Source: Brevundimonas sp. PAMC22021 (GTDB taxonomy: Bacteria; Pseudomonadota; Alphaproteobacteria; Caulobacterales; Caulobacteraceae). From it: 64,000 bases of DNA. The notes beneath the pieces were generated by a model. It saw only the letters and a program-made list of their open reading frames with translations. It had not been told where the DNA came from and did no database searches. Positions 16,762 to 27,184 of the stretch are shown here, piece after piece. The translations under genes were made by a program, and so were the position numbers. Location of the stretch: NCBI RefSeq assembly GCF_019443405.1, contig NZ_CP080376.1:2232001-2296000 (forward strand). The letters run 5' to 3'. Positions within the stretch are counted from its first letter, which is position 1. Each line of letters opens with the position of its first letter.

Positions 16762-17148
16762 TCAGGCGACCGCCACATCGGTCCGGGAGAAGTCGTCGCC
16801 CTTGAACAGCAGCGGCTCGCCCTTCGCCCGGCTCAGCGCATAGGCAAAGCAGTCGCCGTAGTTCAGCCGCGCCGCATGCCGCCCCTTGCCGAACCGCACA
16901 GTGGCCTCGCAGGCAATGCGCATCTGCTCGACGTCGACGGGAACAAGCGTGAGGCCGTAGTCGGAGATCAGATCATCCACAGTCGCCCGTTGGTCTGAAC
17001 CGCGCCTTGTGCTGAGCGCCGACACCAATTCGAGAGCGTTGGAGACGCTCATCAAGCGGCTGCTGGCGGCGCGGATGCGCTCGTCAAAGAGCCGGGCTTC
17101 AGGCTCCATCATTTCGATGGCGAACAGCGCAGAAGTGTCGATGACCAT
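16762..17148 (-). CDS. vapC: VapC-family PIN-domain ribonuclease toxin
   Basis: 128 aa PIN domain, normal for VapC. The acidic metal-binding residues are in place: D4 ([10 protein letters not shown]), E40 (NALELVS), D99 (NYGDCFAYA) and D118/D119 (KGDDF). Members cut RNA, often tRNA or rRNA, when freed from the antitoxin. The start shares one base with the vapB stop (TGATG). The module is inserted between the purine genes purQ and purL. Confidence 0.9.
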   Translation of the reverse strand: MVIDTSALFAIEMMEPEARLFDERIRAASSRLMSVSNALELVSALSTRRGSDQRATVDDLISDYGLTLVPVDVEQMRIACEATVRFGKGRHAARLNYGDCFAYALSRAKGEPLLFKGDDFSRTDVAVA

Positions 17149-17408
17149 CAGCGCGGCAGGCCGTGTTCGTCGTACATCTCATCCTCGATTTCTTGCAGGC
17201 TCTTGCCGTTGCCGGCGCCCCTAAGTTGGATGCGCGCAAACAGCGCCTCGCGCTTGCGCGCGCGCTCGGCGGCCGCGTCGTCGGCGTTCAGCTCCTTCCA
17301 GGTCCGGTCCAGCGCCATGTCGATGGCCTCGGTCAGGCCTACGCCCATCCGCTCCGCCACCGCCCGCGCCTTGCGCTCCGTCTCAACCCGCTTGATGCTG
17401 AGGCCCAT
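17148..17408 (-). CDS. vapB: VapB-type antitoxin (Rv0623/PSK-like)
   Basis: 86 aa. The N-terminal [33 protein letters not shown] is the ribbon-helix-helix-like DNA-binding part of the Rv0623-type antitoxins. The C-terminal ~40 residues are charged and would wrap the toxin. Expected to repress its own operon with the toxin: an 8-bp inverted repeat overlaps its start codon. Overlaps vapC by one base. Confidence 0.88.
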   Translation of the reverse strand: MGLSIKRVETERKARAVAERMGVGLTEAIDMALDRTWKELNADDAAAERARKREALFARIQLRGAGNGKSLQEIEDEMYDEHGLPR

Positions 17409-17436
17409 TCTAGACGCTCCCGATTGCTGTCTAGAA
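17408..17436. promoter_or_regulatory. palindromic operator of vapBC-1
   Basis: TTCTAGAC (17408-17415) and GTCTAGAA (17429-17436) form a perfect inverted repeat with a 13-base spacer, starting at the last base of the vapB ATG and running upstream. Spacing of about two helical turns between half-site centres suits a VapB dimer pair. It also lies 40 bases upstream of purL. Confidence 0.75.
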
Positions 17437-17475
17437 TATAGCCTATCGCCCGTTCACCGGCTAGAAGCGCGGGCC

Positions 17476-19686
<2,211 letters not shown>

Positions 19687-19706
19687 ACGGCGCAGCGCCG
19701 TAGGTT

Positions 19707-19862
19707 CTTCCCCCGCTTGTCGGGGGAAGTGTCAGGTCGTGGCGCGCAGCGACACGCCTGACGATGGGGGAAGTGTCCTCTTCAAGAAGACTCCCCTCAT
19801 CGACCCTGGATCGGCTTCGCCGATCGACGGGCCACTTCTCCCGCACGCGGGAGAAGGTCTTA
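19707..19862. repeat. dispersed intergenic repeat R1, copy 1
   Basis: About 156 bases bounded by two strong hairpins: CTTCCCCCG-CTTGT-CGGGGGAAG at 19707-19729 and CTTCTCCCGC-AC-GCGGGAGAAG at 19835-19856, with a smaller one in the middle (19809-19825). Two more copies occur at 25.9 kb (inverted) and 41.1 kb. It fills the gap between convergent purL and recQ, and the recQ stop codon is formed by its right edge (GGTCTTA). Confidence 0.85.
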
Positions 19863-22091
19863 GCGGCGCGCCTCACGGGCGATGTAGTCGAGGACGCCAG
19901 GAAGATCGTTCATCACGGCACTGGCGGGGATGCGGAGGGTGCGGACGCCTTGTTTGAGCAGGAAGGCGTCGCGGTGCGCGTCTTTCGTGGCCTGTCCGGC
20001 GGAATGTGTCTGGCCGTCGATCTCGACCGCGAGTCTGGCCTCCGCGCAGTAGAAATCGAGCACATAGGGCGCAGCCGGATGCTGCCGGCGGAACTTGAGG
20101 CCATCGAGCTGCCGACCTTTCAACGCCTGCCATAGCTGGAGCTCGGGCAAGGTCATGTCGCGTCGCAGGTCCCTTGCGCGGTCCACAACATCGCTGGGAC
20201 GATCCTCTGGGCCGTCCGCGCCTCCCAGCGCCTCCAACACCGCTCGACCATAGCGATCCAGCTTGGTCTGGCCGACGCCGGGGATGCGACCGAGGCGTGT
20301 GAGGTCGCCGGGTTCGGCGAGGGCGATCTCCAGCAGCGTCTTGTCCTGGAAGATGACGTAGGGCGGCACGCCCTGTTCGCCCGCGCGTTCGCGGCGCCAG
20401 GCGCGCAGGGTCTCGAAGCGAGCGCGGACATCCGTGTCCAGCGTCTCCAGCGCGGCGTTGCGGCCGTCGCGGGTGCGCTCGCGCGGGGCGGATGCGCCCG
20501 AGAAACGGGCAGTGGGTTTGCGCACCTCGATCCGGCGCTCGCCGCGATAGACCGCGCGGACCGCCTCAGGCTCGCCCAGGCGGATCAGCGGCTTGCCGTC
20601 ATTGGGGTCTTCCAGCAACAAGCCCTCGAACAGCAGGTGATCGATCACGTCCCGCCAGGCGGGGGAGGCCGTGTCCTTGCCCACGCCCCAGGTGGACAGG
20701 CCGCTCTCCCAGGGCTGGACGTCCTTGGTCTTGCCCAGCAGGTGATCGATGATGCGGGTGCGGCCGAAACGCTCGCCGAGCCGATGCACGGCCGCCAGCG
20801 CCTTTTGCGCCGGCACGGTCGCGTCATAGAGGGCCGGCGGGTCGCCGCAGATGTCGCAGACGCCGCAGGGCGCCGCGTCCGCCTCTCCGAAGTAGCGACG
20901 CACGGCCTGGGGGCGGCAGGCGCCGCCGTCCAGCATGGCGAACAGCTGGCGCGCTTTCTTGACCTGAACCGCCTTGACCTCTTCGGGCATCGGCCGCGTA
21001 TCGAGCCGGCGCAGCGACCAGGCGATGTCGGCAGGGCCGTACAGGGTGATGCCCTCGGCCGGCTCTCCGTCGCGGCCGGCGCGTCCGATCTCCTGCCAGT
21101 AAGCCTCGAGCGATCCCGGCGGATCGGCGTGGATGACGAAGCGGACATCGGCCTTGTCCACCCCCATGCCGAAGGCGATTGTGGCCACCATCACTGCGCC
21201 CTCCTCGGCCAGGAAGCGGGCGAGCCTGCGGTCGCGCTCGGCCGTCTCCATGCCGGCGTGATAGGCGATGGCGTTGGTTCCGGCGTCCCTCAGCGCCTGA
21301 GCCACGCGGTCGCAGCCGTCGCGGCTGCCGCAATAGACGACGCCGGAGCGGCCGCGCCGTTCGCGCACCAGTTCGATCACGCGGGCGTCCGTCCGGGCGC
21401 GCGACGCATTCTCCTTGCGCTCGGCCGACAGCTGCAGATTGGGCCGGGCGAAGCTGGCGACGAAGACCTCGGCGCCCTCCAGTCGCAGCGAGCGCACGAT
21501 GTCCTCGCGCGTGCGGGCGTCCGCGGTGGCGGTGACGGCGATGCGAGGGACGCCTGGAAACAGCTCGGCCAGACGGCCCAGCGTGCGATAGTCCGGTCGG
21601 AAGTCGTGACCCCACTGCGAGACGCAGTGCGCCTCGTCGATGGCGATCAGGGACAGCGGCAGTTCCTGCAGCCGATCCAGCATGGCGCCCGACGCCAAGC
21701 CTTCCGGCGAGACATAGAGCAGGTCCAGCTCGCCCGCCCGCGCCTGTCGCCAGATGGCGGATCGGTCGTCCAGAGACACGCCGGAGTCCAGTCGCGCGGC
21801 GGCGACGCCGGCCTGCTTCAGCGCCTCCACCTGATCGGTCATCAGGGCGATCAACGGCGAGACCACCAGCCCCAGGCCGCGGCGCAGGATGGCGGGAATC
21901 TGGTAGCAGACGCTCTTGCCGCCGCCGGTCGGCAGCACCGCCAGCACGTCGCGCCCGGCCAGCACCTCGGCCACCACGTCGCCTTGCAGGCCGCGAAAGT
22001 CGCCGTGGCCCCAGACGCGGGACAACAGGGCGCGGGCCTCGGCCAGACCCGGCTGGGTCGGGGGCGAAAGGAGGCTCGAATCGGCAGGCAT
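19860..22091 (-). CDS. recQ: RecQ DNA helicase fused to a C-terminal DUF559 nuclease-like domain
   Basis: 743 aa, over 100 longer than typical RecQ. Domains in order: superfamily-2 helicase with Walker A PTGGGKS (54-60) and DEAH (152-155); zinc-binding C-x16-C-x2-C-x2-C (GGACRPQ to CGVCDIC, about 375-400); winged-helix RQC; HRDC (about 555-620) ending GVGQTKLDRYGRAVLEAL; then a complete DUF559 domain (about 635-743) with RRDMTLPELQLWQAL, KFRRQHP, YVLDFYC and LAVEIDG. DUF559 has a PD-(D/E)xK/Vsr-like endonuclease fold and is usually a stand-alone protein. RecQ unwinds DNA 3' to 5' in repair; the fusion suggests unwinding coupled to cleavage, which is inference. Confidence 0.92.
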   Translation of the reverse strand: MPADSSLLSPPTQPGLAEARALLSRVWGHGDFRGLQGDVVAEVLAGRDVLAVLPTGGGKSVCYQIPAILRRGLGLVVSPLIALMTDQVEALKQAGVAAARLDSGVSLDDRSAIWRQARAGELDLLYVSPEGLASGAMLDRLQELPLSLIAIDEAHCVSQWGHDFRPDYRTLGRLAELFPGVPRIAVTATADARTREDIVRSLRLEGAEVFVASFARPNLQLSAERKENASRARTDARVIELVRERRGRSGVVYCGSRDGCDRVAQALRDAGTNAIAYHAGMETAERDRRLARFLAEEGAVMVATIAFGMGVDKADVRFVIHADPPGSLEAYWQEIGRAGRDGEPAEGITLYGPADIAWSLRRLDTRPMPEEVKAVQVKKARQLFAMLDGGACRPQAVRRYFGEADAAPCGVCDICGDPPALYDATVPAQKALAAVHRLGERFGRTRIIDHLLGKTKDVQPWESGLSTWGVGKDTASPAWRDVIDHLLFEGLLLEDPNDGKPLIRLGEPEAVRAVYRGERRIEVRKPTARFSGASAPRERTRDGRNAALETLDTDVRARFETLRAWRRERAGEQGVPPYVIFQDKTLLEIALAEPGDLTRLGRIPGVGQTKLDRYGRAVLEALGGADGPEDRPSDVVDRARDLRRDMTLPELQLWQALKGRQLDGLKFRRQHPAAPYVLDFYCAEARLAVEIDGQTHSAGQATKDAHRDAFLLKQGVRTLRIPASAVMNDLPGVLDYIAREARR

Positions 22092-22172
22092 CGGAGGCTT
22101 GTGCCCGATCCGTTCCCTTAAGCGAAGCGCAGCCGTGCAGGATTTCCGCGCCGCGATGGTCTAGGAGGCCGC

Positions 22173-22718
22173 ATGAGCGAAAAGCACCAGATGCGCGCGG
22201 CGATGCGGGCCTTGAGGAAGCAGCTGGCCGAAGCCGATCCGACGGCCGCCATGCGCGCCGCCGATCACGCCGGTGACCTGCCGCCTGGCGAGATGGTCGC
22301 GCTGTACCGTGCGATGGGATCGGAACTGGACCCAGAGCCGCTCGGCCGCGCCCTGATGGCGCAGGGCCGCCGCCTGTGCCTGCCAGTCGTTGTCGCGCGC
22401 GACGCCGCCATGATCTTCCGCGCCTGGTCGCCGGGCGAACCCTTGGAGATGGACCTTGCCAGCTGTCCCGCGCCGCTGCCGCTGACGGCGGAGGTCGAGC
22501 CGGACCTGATCGTCACGCCGCTGTTGGCGTTTGACGCGTTCGGCGGCCGTCTGGGGCAGGGCGGCGGCTACTACGACCGCACCTTTGCGGCGCGCCCGCA
22601 GGCGCTGCGGATCGGCTTCGGCTATGCGGGGCAGCGGTTCGAGCGGCTGAGGCTGGAGCTGCACGACATGCGGCTGAACGGAGTGTTGACTGAGGCGGGG
22701 TGGCGGGCGAACCACTAA
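22173..22718 (+). CDS. 5-formyltetrahydrofolate cyclo-ligase
   Basis: 181 aa; converts 5-formyl-THF to 5,10-methenyl-THF with ATP, recycling folate for purine and Met synthesis. The ATP/Mg signature GRLGQGGGYYDRTF (about 125-138) and the N-terminal KHQMRAAMRALRKQL are intact. The C-terminus HDMRLNGVLTEAGW is somewhat divergent from HDxxxDxVxTE but recognisable. About 80 bases from divergent recQ. Followed immediately by vapBC-2. Confidence 0.93.
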   Translation: MSEKHQMRAAMRALRKQLAEADPTAAMRAADHAGDLPPGEMVALYRAMGSELDPEPLGRALMAQGRRLCLPVVVARDAAMIFRAWSPGEPLEMDLASCPAPLPLTAEVEPDLIVTPLLAFDAFGGRLGQGGGYYDRTFAARPQALRIGFGYAGQRFERLRLELHDMRLNGVLTEAGWRANH

Positions 22719-22721
22719 GGG

Positions 22722-22757
22722 ATATGTCTTGGACATATACGTCCGATCGACTATGGT
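22722..22757 (+). promoter_or_regulatory. promoter with palindromic operator of vapBC-2
   Basis: ATATGTC-TTG-GACATAT (22722-22738) is a perfect 7-bp inverted repeat. It overlaps a -35 box TTGGAC (22729-22734), followed by 17 bases and a -10 box TATGGT (22752-22757). Transcription would begin at or one base before the ATG at 22765, so the message is probably leaderless. The operator fits autorepression by VapB. Confidence 0.65.
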
Positions 22758-22764
22758 GCTGGTC

Positions 22765-22998
22765 ATGAACGCCCCGCTGAAAGCCACAGTCTTCAAGTCG
22801 AACCGCTCCCAGGCGGTGCGCTTGCCCAAGGCCGTCGCCTTTCCTGAAGACGTCAAGGAGTTGCGAGTCATAAAGGAAGGCAAAGGATTGCTGCTGGTGC
22901 CCGCAGACGCCGTGTGGGACGATTTTCTAAAGGAGCCTGGGATCGATATTCGGATCGCCGACGATCCCGTCGATGATGAAGTTGTGTCGTTCGACTAG
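22765..22998 (+). CDS. vapB: VapB-type antitoxin (AbrB/MazE-like swapped-hairpin)
   Basis: 77 aa from ATG 22765 (MNAPLKATVFKSNRSQAVRLPK). TVFKSNRSQAVRLPKAVAFP is the standard DNA-binding AbrB-type motif of this VapB class. The acidic C-terminus (IADDPVDDEVVSFD) should occupy the toxin active site. An in-frame upstream start at 22729 would fall inside the promoter and is not used. The stop directly abuts the vapC GTG. Confidence 0.9.
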   Translation: MNAPLKATVFKSNRSQAVRLPKAVAFPEDVKELRVIKEGKGLLLVPADAVWDDFLKEPGIDIRIADDPVDDEVVSFD

Positions 22999-23418
22999 GT
23001 GTACCTTCTGGATTCCGACATCTGCGTCAGGCTACTTCGCAATCGTCCTCCAGAGTTGGCAGAGCGGCTCAACGCCCATGCGAGCCGTCTTTTTACATCG
23101 GCTGTTGTTCAGCATGAGCTGATGCACGGCGCGATGATGTCTATGCGGCCCGACGTTCAGCGCGCCGCCGTGGAGGCGCTGTTGTCGCGCATGGTGGTTC
23201 TTGATTTCGACAGCGCCGCAGCGGATCACGCGGCGGACATCAAGGCCTCGTTGCAAAGGCGAGGGACGATGATCGGGGGCAACGACCTGCTGATCGCGGG
23301 CCATGCCCGAAGCCGTTCTCTGATCGTGGTGACCGGCAATCTACGTGAGTTCGGGCGGGTCGAAGGCCTGCGCTGTGAAGATTGGCCGGCGGGTCCGGCG
23401 GGACCTTATCTGACATGA
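22999..23418 (+). CDS. vapC: VapC-family PIN-domain ribonuclease toxin
   Basis: 139 aa from a GTG that immediately follows the antitoxin stop. The PIN residues are present: D5 (MYLLDSDICV), E40 (VVQHELMHG), D96 (GGNDLLIAGHA) and N114 (VVTGNLREF), the pattern of the tRNA-fMet-cutting VapC branch. Specific target is inferred only. The C-terminal 12 residues (PAGPAGPYLT) are an unusual Pro/Gly tail that carries the frame to a four-base overlap (ATGA) with ymdB, so the toxin gene now feeds translation into the next gene. Confidence 0.9.
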   Translation: MYLLDSDICVRLLRNRPPELAERLNAHASRLFTSAVVQHELMHGAMMSMRPDVQRAAVEALLSRMVVLDFDSAAADHAADIKASLQRRGTMIGGNDLLIAGHARSRSLIVVTGNLREFGRVEGLRCEDWPAGPAGPYLT

Positions 23419-24239
23419 GACTGGCCTTTTTTGGCGACGTGATCGGCAAGTCCGGGCGCGACGGGATCAGCGATCATCTGCCGGGGCTGAAGCGCGATCT
23501 GCGGCTCGACTTCGTGGTGGTGAACGCGGAAAATGCGGCGGGTGGGTTCGGCATTACCGAGAACACGGCGCGCGAGCTGTTCATGGCGGGGGCGGATTGC
23601 CTGACGCTGGGCAATCACAGCTGGGACCAGCGCGAGGCCCTGACCTATATCGTACGCGAGCCGCGGCTGATCCGGCCGTTGAACTATCCCCGCCTGATGG
23701 ACGCGCCGGGCGCCGGGGCCAATCTGTTCGAGACGCAGAGCGGGCGCACCGTCCTGGTGATGAACGTGCTGGGTCGCGTTCACATGGACCCGATGGACGA
23801 CCCGTTCAGCGCGGTGGAAAAGGAACTGGCGGCCTGTCCACTCGGCATGGCGGCCGATGCGATCATCGTCGACATGCACGCTGAGGTGACCAGCGAGAAG
23901 ATGGCCATGGGCCATTTCTGCGACGGCCGCGCCAGCCTGGTGGTGGGCACCCACACCCATGTGCCGACGGCGGACGCGCAGATCCTTCCGGGCGGCACGG
24001 CCTATCAGACCGACGCCGGCGGCTGCTGCGACTATGACTCCGTCATCGGCAACGAAAAGGAAGAGCCGCTGCGCCGCTTCACCACCCGTTTGTCGGGGGG
24101 GCGCTACCAGCCGGCGTCGGGATCGGCGACGGTGTGCGGCGTCTTTGTCGAGACGGACGACCGCACCGGCCTGGCCAAGCGCGTCGAGCCGATCCGCGTC
24201 GGCGGTCGGCTGAAGCAGTCGGTGCCCGAGGTCGCCTAG
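23415..24239 (+). CDS. ymdB: YmdB-family metallophosphoesterase
   Basis: 274 aa from ATG 23415, overlapping vapC by four bases. Metal-binding motifs: FFGDVIGKSGRDG at the N-terminus, VVNAENAAGGFGI, LTLGNHSWDQ, DMHAEVTSEK and VVGTHTHVPTAD. In Bacillus YmdB is a 2',3'-cyclic nucleotide phosphodiesterase that affects gene expression; the substrate here is inferred. In related genomes it usually follows the 5-formyl-THF cyclo-ligase directly, so vapBC-2 is likely an insertion between them. Its TAG stop overlaps the phoD stop on the other strand by three bases (CTAG). Confidence 0.92.
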   Translation: MRLAFFGDVIGKSGRDGISDHLPGLKRDLRLDFVVVNAENAAGGFGITENTARELFMAGADCLTLGNHSWDQREALTYIVREPRLIRPLNYPRLMDAPGAGANLFETQSGRTVLVMNVLGRVHMDPMDDPFSAVEKELAACPLGMAADAIIVDMHAEVTSEKMAMGHFCDGRASLVVGTHTHVPTADAQILPGGTAYQTDAGGCCDYDSVIGNEKEEPLRRFTTRLSGGRYQPASGSATVCGVFVETDDRTGLAKRVEPIRVGGRLKQSVPEVA

Positions 24240-25798
24240 GCGTCGACCAGGCGCGGGTCGCCAGAGGCGATCGCCAGGGTCTTGCGCGTCGACAGCACGC
24301 CGTCCTTTTCCGACACCTTGTCCAGCACCTTGAACTCTGTCTGCCAGCGTTCGGCCGTCACGTCGCAAACGACATAGCCGCGCTGGCTGTTGATGAACTT
24401 CAACTGCGGATTGGCGGCGAGGAAGCGAGGGGCGTCGGCGCGCTGGTCCGAGCCGTCGCCGCCGGAGGTGATGGAGGTCGAGACGAACTCGGTCGCGATC
24501 GGCCGGCCCTCCGGGTTGCGCCCGTCCAGGTGCAGCTCGCCGGCGAAGTTCTGGTGTTCGTCGCCGGTCAGGACCACGACGTTGTCGATGCGCTGGTCGC
24601 GGACGTGGCGCAGCAGGCGGTTGCGCGGGATGCGATACCCGGCCCAGCTGTCGGTGTTGACCCCCTCGCCGCCCGAAGTGTTGCGGTTCAGGTCCATGAC
24701 CATGATCTGCTGGGCCAGCGCCTTCCAGCGCGCGCTGGAGCGGTCGAGATTCTGCATCAGCCACGCCTCCTGTGCCTGGCCCAGCACCTGGGCCTCATCG
24801 GCGTTGATGCCGGCGCAGTTGCTGTTGAACCGATCGTCGCAGGGCTGGTCGGTGCGGTATTGGCGGGTGTCCAGGAAGTTGACGTCCAGGAGGTCGCCAT
24901 ACTCCGCGCGACGGTACAGCTGCAGGGCCGAGCCGCGCGGGAAGGCGGCCTTTCGCATCGGCATGAACTCGTAGAAGGCCTGCATGGCGGCGGCGCGCCG
25001 CAGCAGGAACAGGTCGGGGTCGGTCCCGTCCTGATCGATATCGGTGACCCAGTTGTTGTCCACCTCGTGGTCGTCGAAGGTGCAGAACCAGGCGGCCGAG
25101 GCGCGCGAGGCCTGCAGGTCCGCGTCCATGGTGTACTGGGCGTAGCGGCGACGATAGTCGTCCAGGCTGTAGACCTCGCCGCCCAGGTGGACGCGGGTGT
25201 TGTCCTGAGGGCCGGATCCGCCCTGATAGATCGGATTGCCGCGCCCTTCGTAGATGTAGTCGCCGTAGAGGAAGATGAAGTCGAGATCCTCGGCCGCCAG
25301 CTTGCGGTGGGCGGTGTAGAAGCCGCTTTCATAAGCCTGGCAGCCGGCAACGCCGAAGCGCACGCGCGACAGGGGCGAGCCGACCACCGGCGCGGTCTTG
25401 GCTATGCCCACGCCGCTGCGCTCGTCGCCCGCGCGGAAGCGGTAGAAGTAGGGGCGGCCGGGCTCGAGGCCGGACACCTCGACGTGGACCGAGTGGCCGA
25501 GTTCGGGCCGCGCCACAGCCTCGCCCGAGCGCACCACGGTGCTGAAGCCGCGATCCGAGGCGACTTCCCACATCACCGCCACCGGGGCGCGCGGCATGCC
25601 CGCGCCGAACGCCAGCGGATCGGGCGCCAGCCGCGTCCAGATCACGAAGCCGTCCGGCAGCGGATCGCCCGCCGCCACGCCGAGGCGGAACGGGTTCACC
25701 TCAAATACAGGCTGAGCCAGGGCGGAGCCGGCGCCGGATAGGGCCAGGCCGCCGCCGAAGACGGTCAGCAGGCTACGGCGGGAAAGATCGAGGCGCAT
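24236..25798 (-). CDS. phoD: alkaline phosphatase D, Tat-exported
   Basis: 520 aa from ATG 25798; the frame is open further upstream but that part is encoded by repeat R1. Twin-arginine signal MRLDLSRRSLLTVFGG... with cleavage near ALAQP. Metal-site motifs of PhoD: FGVAGCQAYESGFY, FLYGDYIYEG, CTFDDHEVDNNW, VVLTGDEHQNF, and the Arg/Tyr-rich substrate segment. Hydrolyses phosphate monoesters/diesters in the periplasm with Ca/Fe. No PhoB box was obvious in the 90 bases before the start, which are largely repeat. Confidence 0.93.
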   Translation of the reverse strand: MRLDLSRRSLLTVFGGGLALSGAGSALAQPVFEVNPFRLGVAAGDPLPDGFVIWTRLAPDPLAFGAGMPRAPVAVMWEVASDRGFSTVVRSGEAVARPELGHSVHVEVSGLEPGRPYFYRFRAGDERSGVGIAKTAPVVGSPLSRVRFGVAGCQAYESGFYTAHRKLAAEDLDFIFLYGDYIYEGRGNPIYQGGSGPQDNTRVHLGGEVYSLDDYRRRYAQYTMDADLQASRASAAWFCTFDDHEVDNNWVTDIDQDGTDPDLFLLRRAAAMQAFYEFMPMRKAAFPRGSALQLYRRAEYGDLLDVNFLDTRQYRTDQPCDDRFNSNCAGINADEAQVLGQAQEAWLMQNLDRSSARWKALAQQIMVMDLNRNTSGGEGVNTDSWAGYRIPRNRLLRHVRDQRIDNVVVLTGDEHQNFAGELHLDGRNPEGRPIATEFVSTSITSGGDGSDQRADAPRFLAANPQLKFINSQRGYVVCDVTAERWQTEFKVLDKVSEKDGVLSTRKTLAIASGDPRLVDA

Positions 25799-25887
25799 GG
25801 GGAACTCCGACAGGACCTGAAGCGCATAGCCCCCGATCATGACGCTGATGTTGCGCCCCCAACGCCCGCTGCGAGTCGCGGCGCCAA

Positions 25888-26044
25888 GACCTTCTCCCGC
25901 TTGCGGGAGAAGTGGCCCGTCGATCGGCGAAGCCGATCCAGGGTCGATGAGGGGAGTCTTTCGTAAGCAGGAGACTTCCCCCATCGTCAGGCGTGTCGCT
26001 GCGCTCCACGACCTGACACTTCCCCCGACAAGCGGGGGAAGATC
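25888..26044. repeat. dispersed intergenic repeat R1, copy 2 (inverted)
   Basis: The reverse complement of copy 1 along its length: CTTCTCCCGC-TT-GCGGGAGAAG at 25891-25912 and CTTCCCCCG-ACAAG-CGGGGGAAG at 26019-26041. It lies between cobW-like (stop codon at the right edge, GATCTTA) and phoD. Both genes are read leftwards, so here the repeat sits in the phoD leader. Confidence 0.85.
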
Positions 26045-27142
26045 TTACGCCGCGCAGGCCTCGAAGCCGCGGCGGAGGTCGGCTTCGTCGAGGTCGCGGC
26101 CGATGAAGACCGCGCGGCTCCAGCGGCGTTCGTTGACGCCCCAGGCGCGCTGCAGGTCGCCTTCCAGGATCATGTGCACGGCCTGGAACACCAGGCGGCG
26201 ATCCTCGCCCTGAACGTCGATGATGCCCTTGGCGCGCAGGATGTTCTGGCCTTGCGAACCCAGCAGCATGTCCAGCCACTGGGTGAACTTCGCGCCGTCG
26301 ATGGGCCGATCCAGCGACAGGGCGACGCCCTTGATGTCATCCTGGTGCGCATGGCCGCGCGCGCCGTGGTGACGGTGGGCGTGGTCATGATCGTGATGAT
26401 CGTGCCCATGATCGTGGCCGCAGTGCTCGTCGTGGACGTGGCCGTCGGCGCCGTGCGGAGGGTTCACGAAGTCCGGCTTGACCTCGAGGATGCGGTCCAG
26501 GTCGAAGGCGTGGACGCCCAGCACGCTGTCCAGCGGCACGTTCGACCGCTCGGCCCGGGTGATCGGCGCCAGCGGGTTCAGCGCCCGCAGCCGCGCCTCG
26601 ACCGCGTCCAGCGCCGCCTCGTCCACCAGATCGACCTTGTTCAGGATGATGCGGTCGGCGAAGGCCACCTGCTCGCGCGCCTCCTTGGAGTCGTCCAGCC
26701 GCGCCATCACGTGCTTGGCGTCGACCAGGGCGGTGACACTGTCCAGCTGGGTCTTGGCCTTGACGTCCTCGTCGACAAAGAAGGTCTGGGCCACCGGGCC
26801 GGGATCGGCCAGGCCGGTGGTCTCCACGATAATGGCGTCGAACGCCGGCTTTCCGGGGCGCTGGCGCTTCATCAGGCCGGAGACCACGCGGATCAGGTCG
26901 CCGCGCACCGTGCAGCAGACGCAGCCGTTGTTCATCTCGAACACGTCCTCGTCGGCGCCGACCACCAGGTCGTTGTCGATGCCGATTTCGCCGAACTCGT
27001 TGACGATCACGGCGTAACGCTTGCCGTGATCCTCGGTCAGGATGCGGTTCAGCAGCGTCGTCTTGCCAGCCCCGAGATAGCCGGTCAGGACGGTGACGGG
27101 GATCTTGGCTTGGGCGGGCGTGCTGGAGGTCGTGTCGGTCAT
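26045..27142 (-). CDS. CobW/ZNG1-family GTPase with His-rich metal-binding loop
   Basis: 365 aa G3E GTPase. Walker [10 protein letters not shown] (21-29); the metal-chelating GCxCC motif (NNGCVCCTV, about 72-78); NKVD guanine specificity; and a His/Asp-rich insert (about 232-270, [20 protein letters not shown]) before the C-terminal domain. These proteins load zinc into client enzymes during zinc shortage. It is the last gene of a run with a CDF transporter and a membrane protein behind a Zur-like box. Zinc rather than cobalt is inferred from context. Confidence 0.9.
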   Translation of the reverse strand: MTDTTSSTPAQAKIPVTVLTGYLGAGKTTLLNRILTEDHGKRYAVIVNEFGEIGIDNDLVVGADEDVFEMNNGCVCCTVRGDLIRVVSGLMKRQRPGKPAFDAIIVETTGLADPGPVAQTFFVDEDVKAKTQLDSVTALVDAKHVMARLDDSKEAREQVAFADRIILNKVDLVDEAALDAVEARLRALNPLAPITRAERSNVPLDSVLGVHAFDLDRILEVKPDFVNPPHGADGHVHDEHCGHDHGHDHHDHDHAHRHHGARGHAHQDDIKGVALSLDRPIDGAKFTQWLDMLLGSQGQNILRAKGIIDVQGEDRRLVFQAVHMILEGDLQRAWGVNERRWSRAVFIGRDLDEADLRRGFEACAA

Positions 27143-27184
27143 GCGCCGCTAGATGGCGGCTCCGGCCCGGCTTGGAAAGGGCCT

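Noticed and set aside
19707..19862. R1 repeat as a CRISPR or integron element
   Set aside because: Single copies, far apart, with internal hairpins; no regular spacers and no cas or integrase genes.
25799..25984. Longer N-terminus for phoD
   Set aside because: It is translated from repeat R1 and would bury the Tat signal 62 residues inside the protein.
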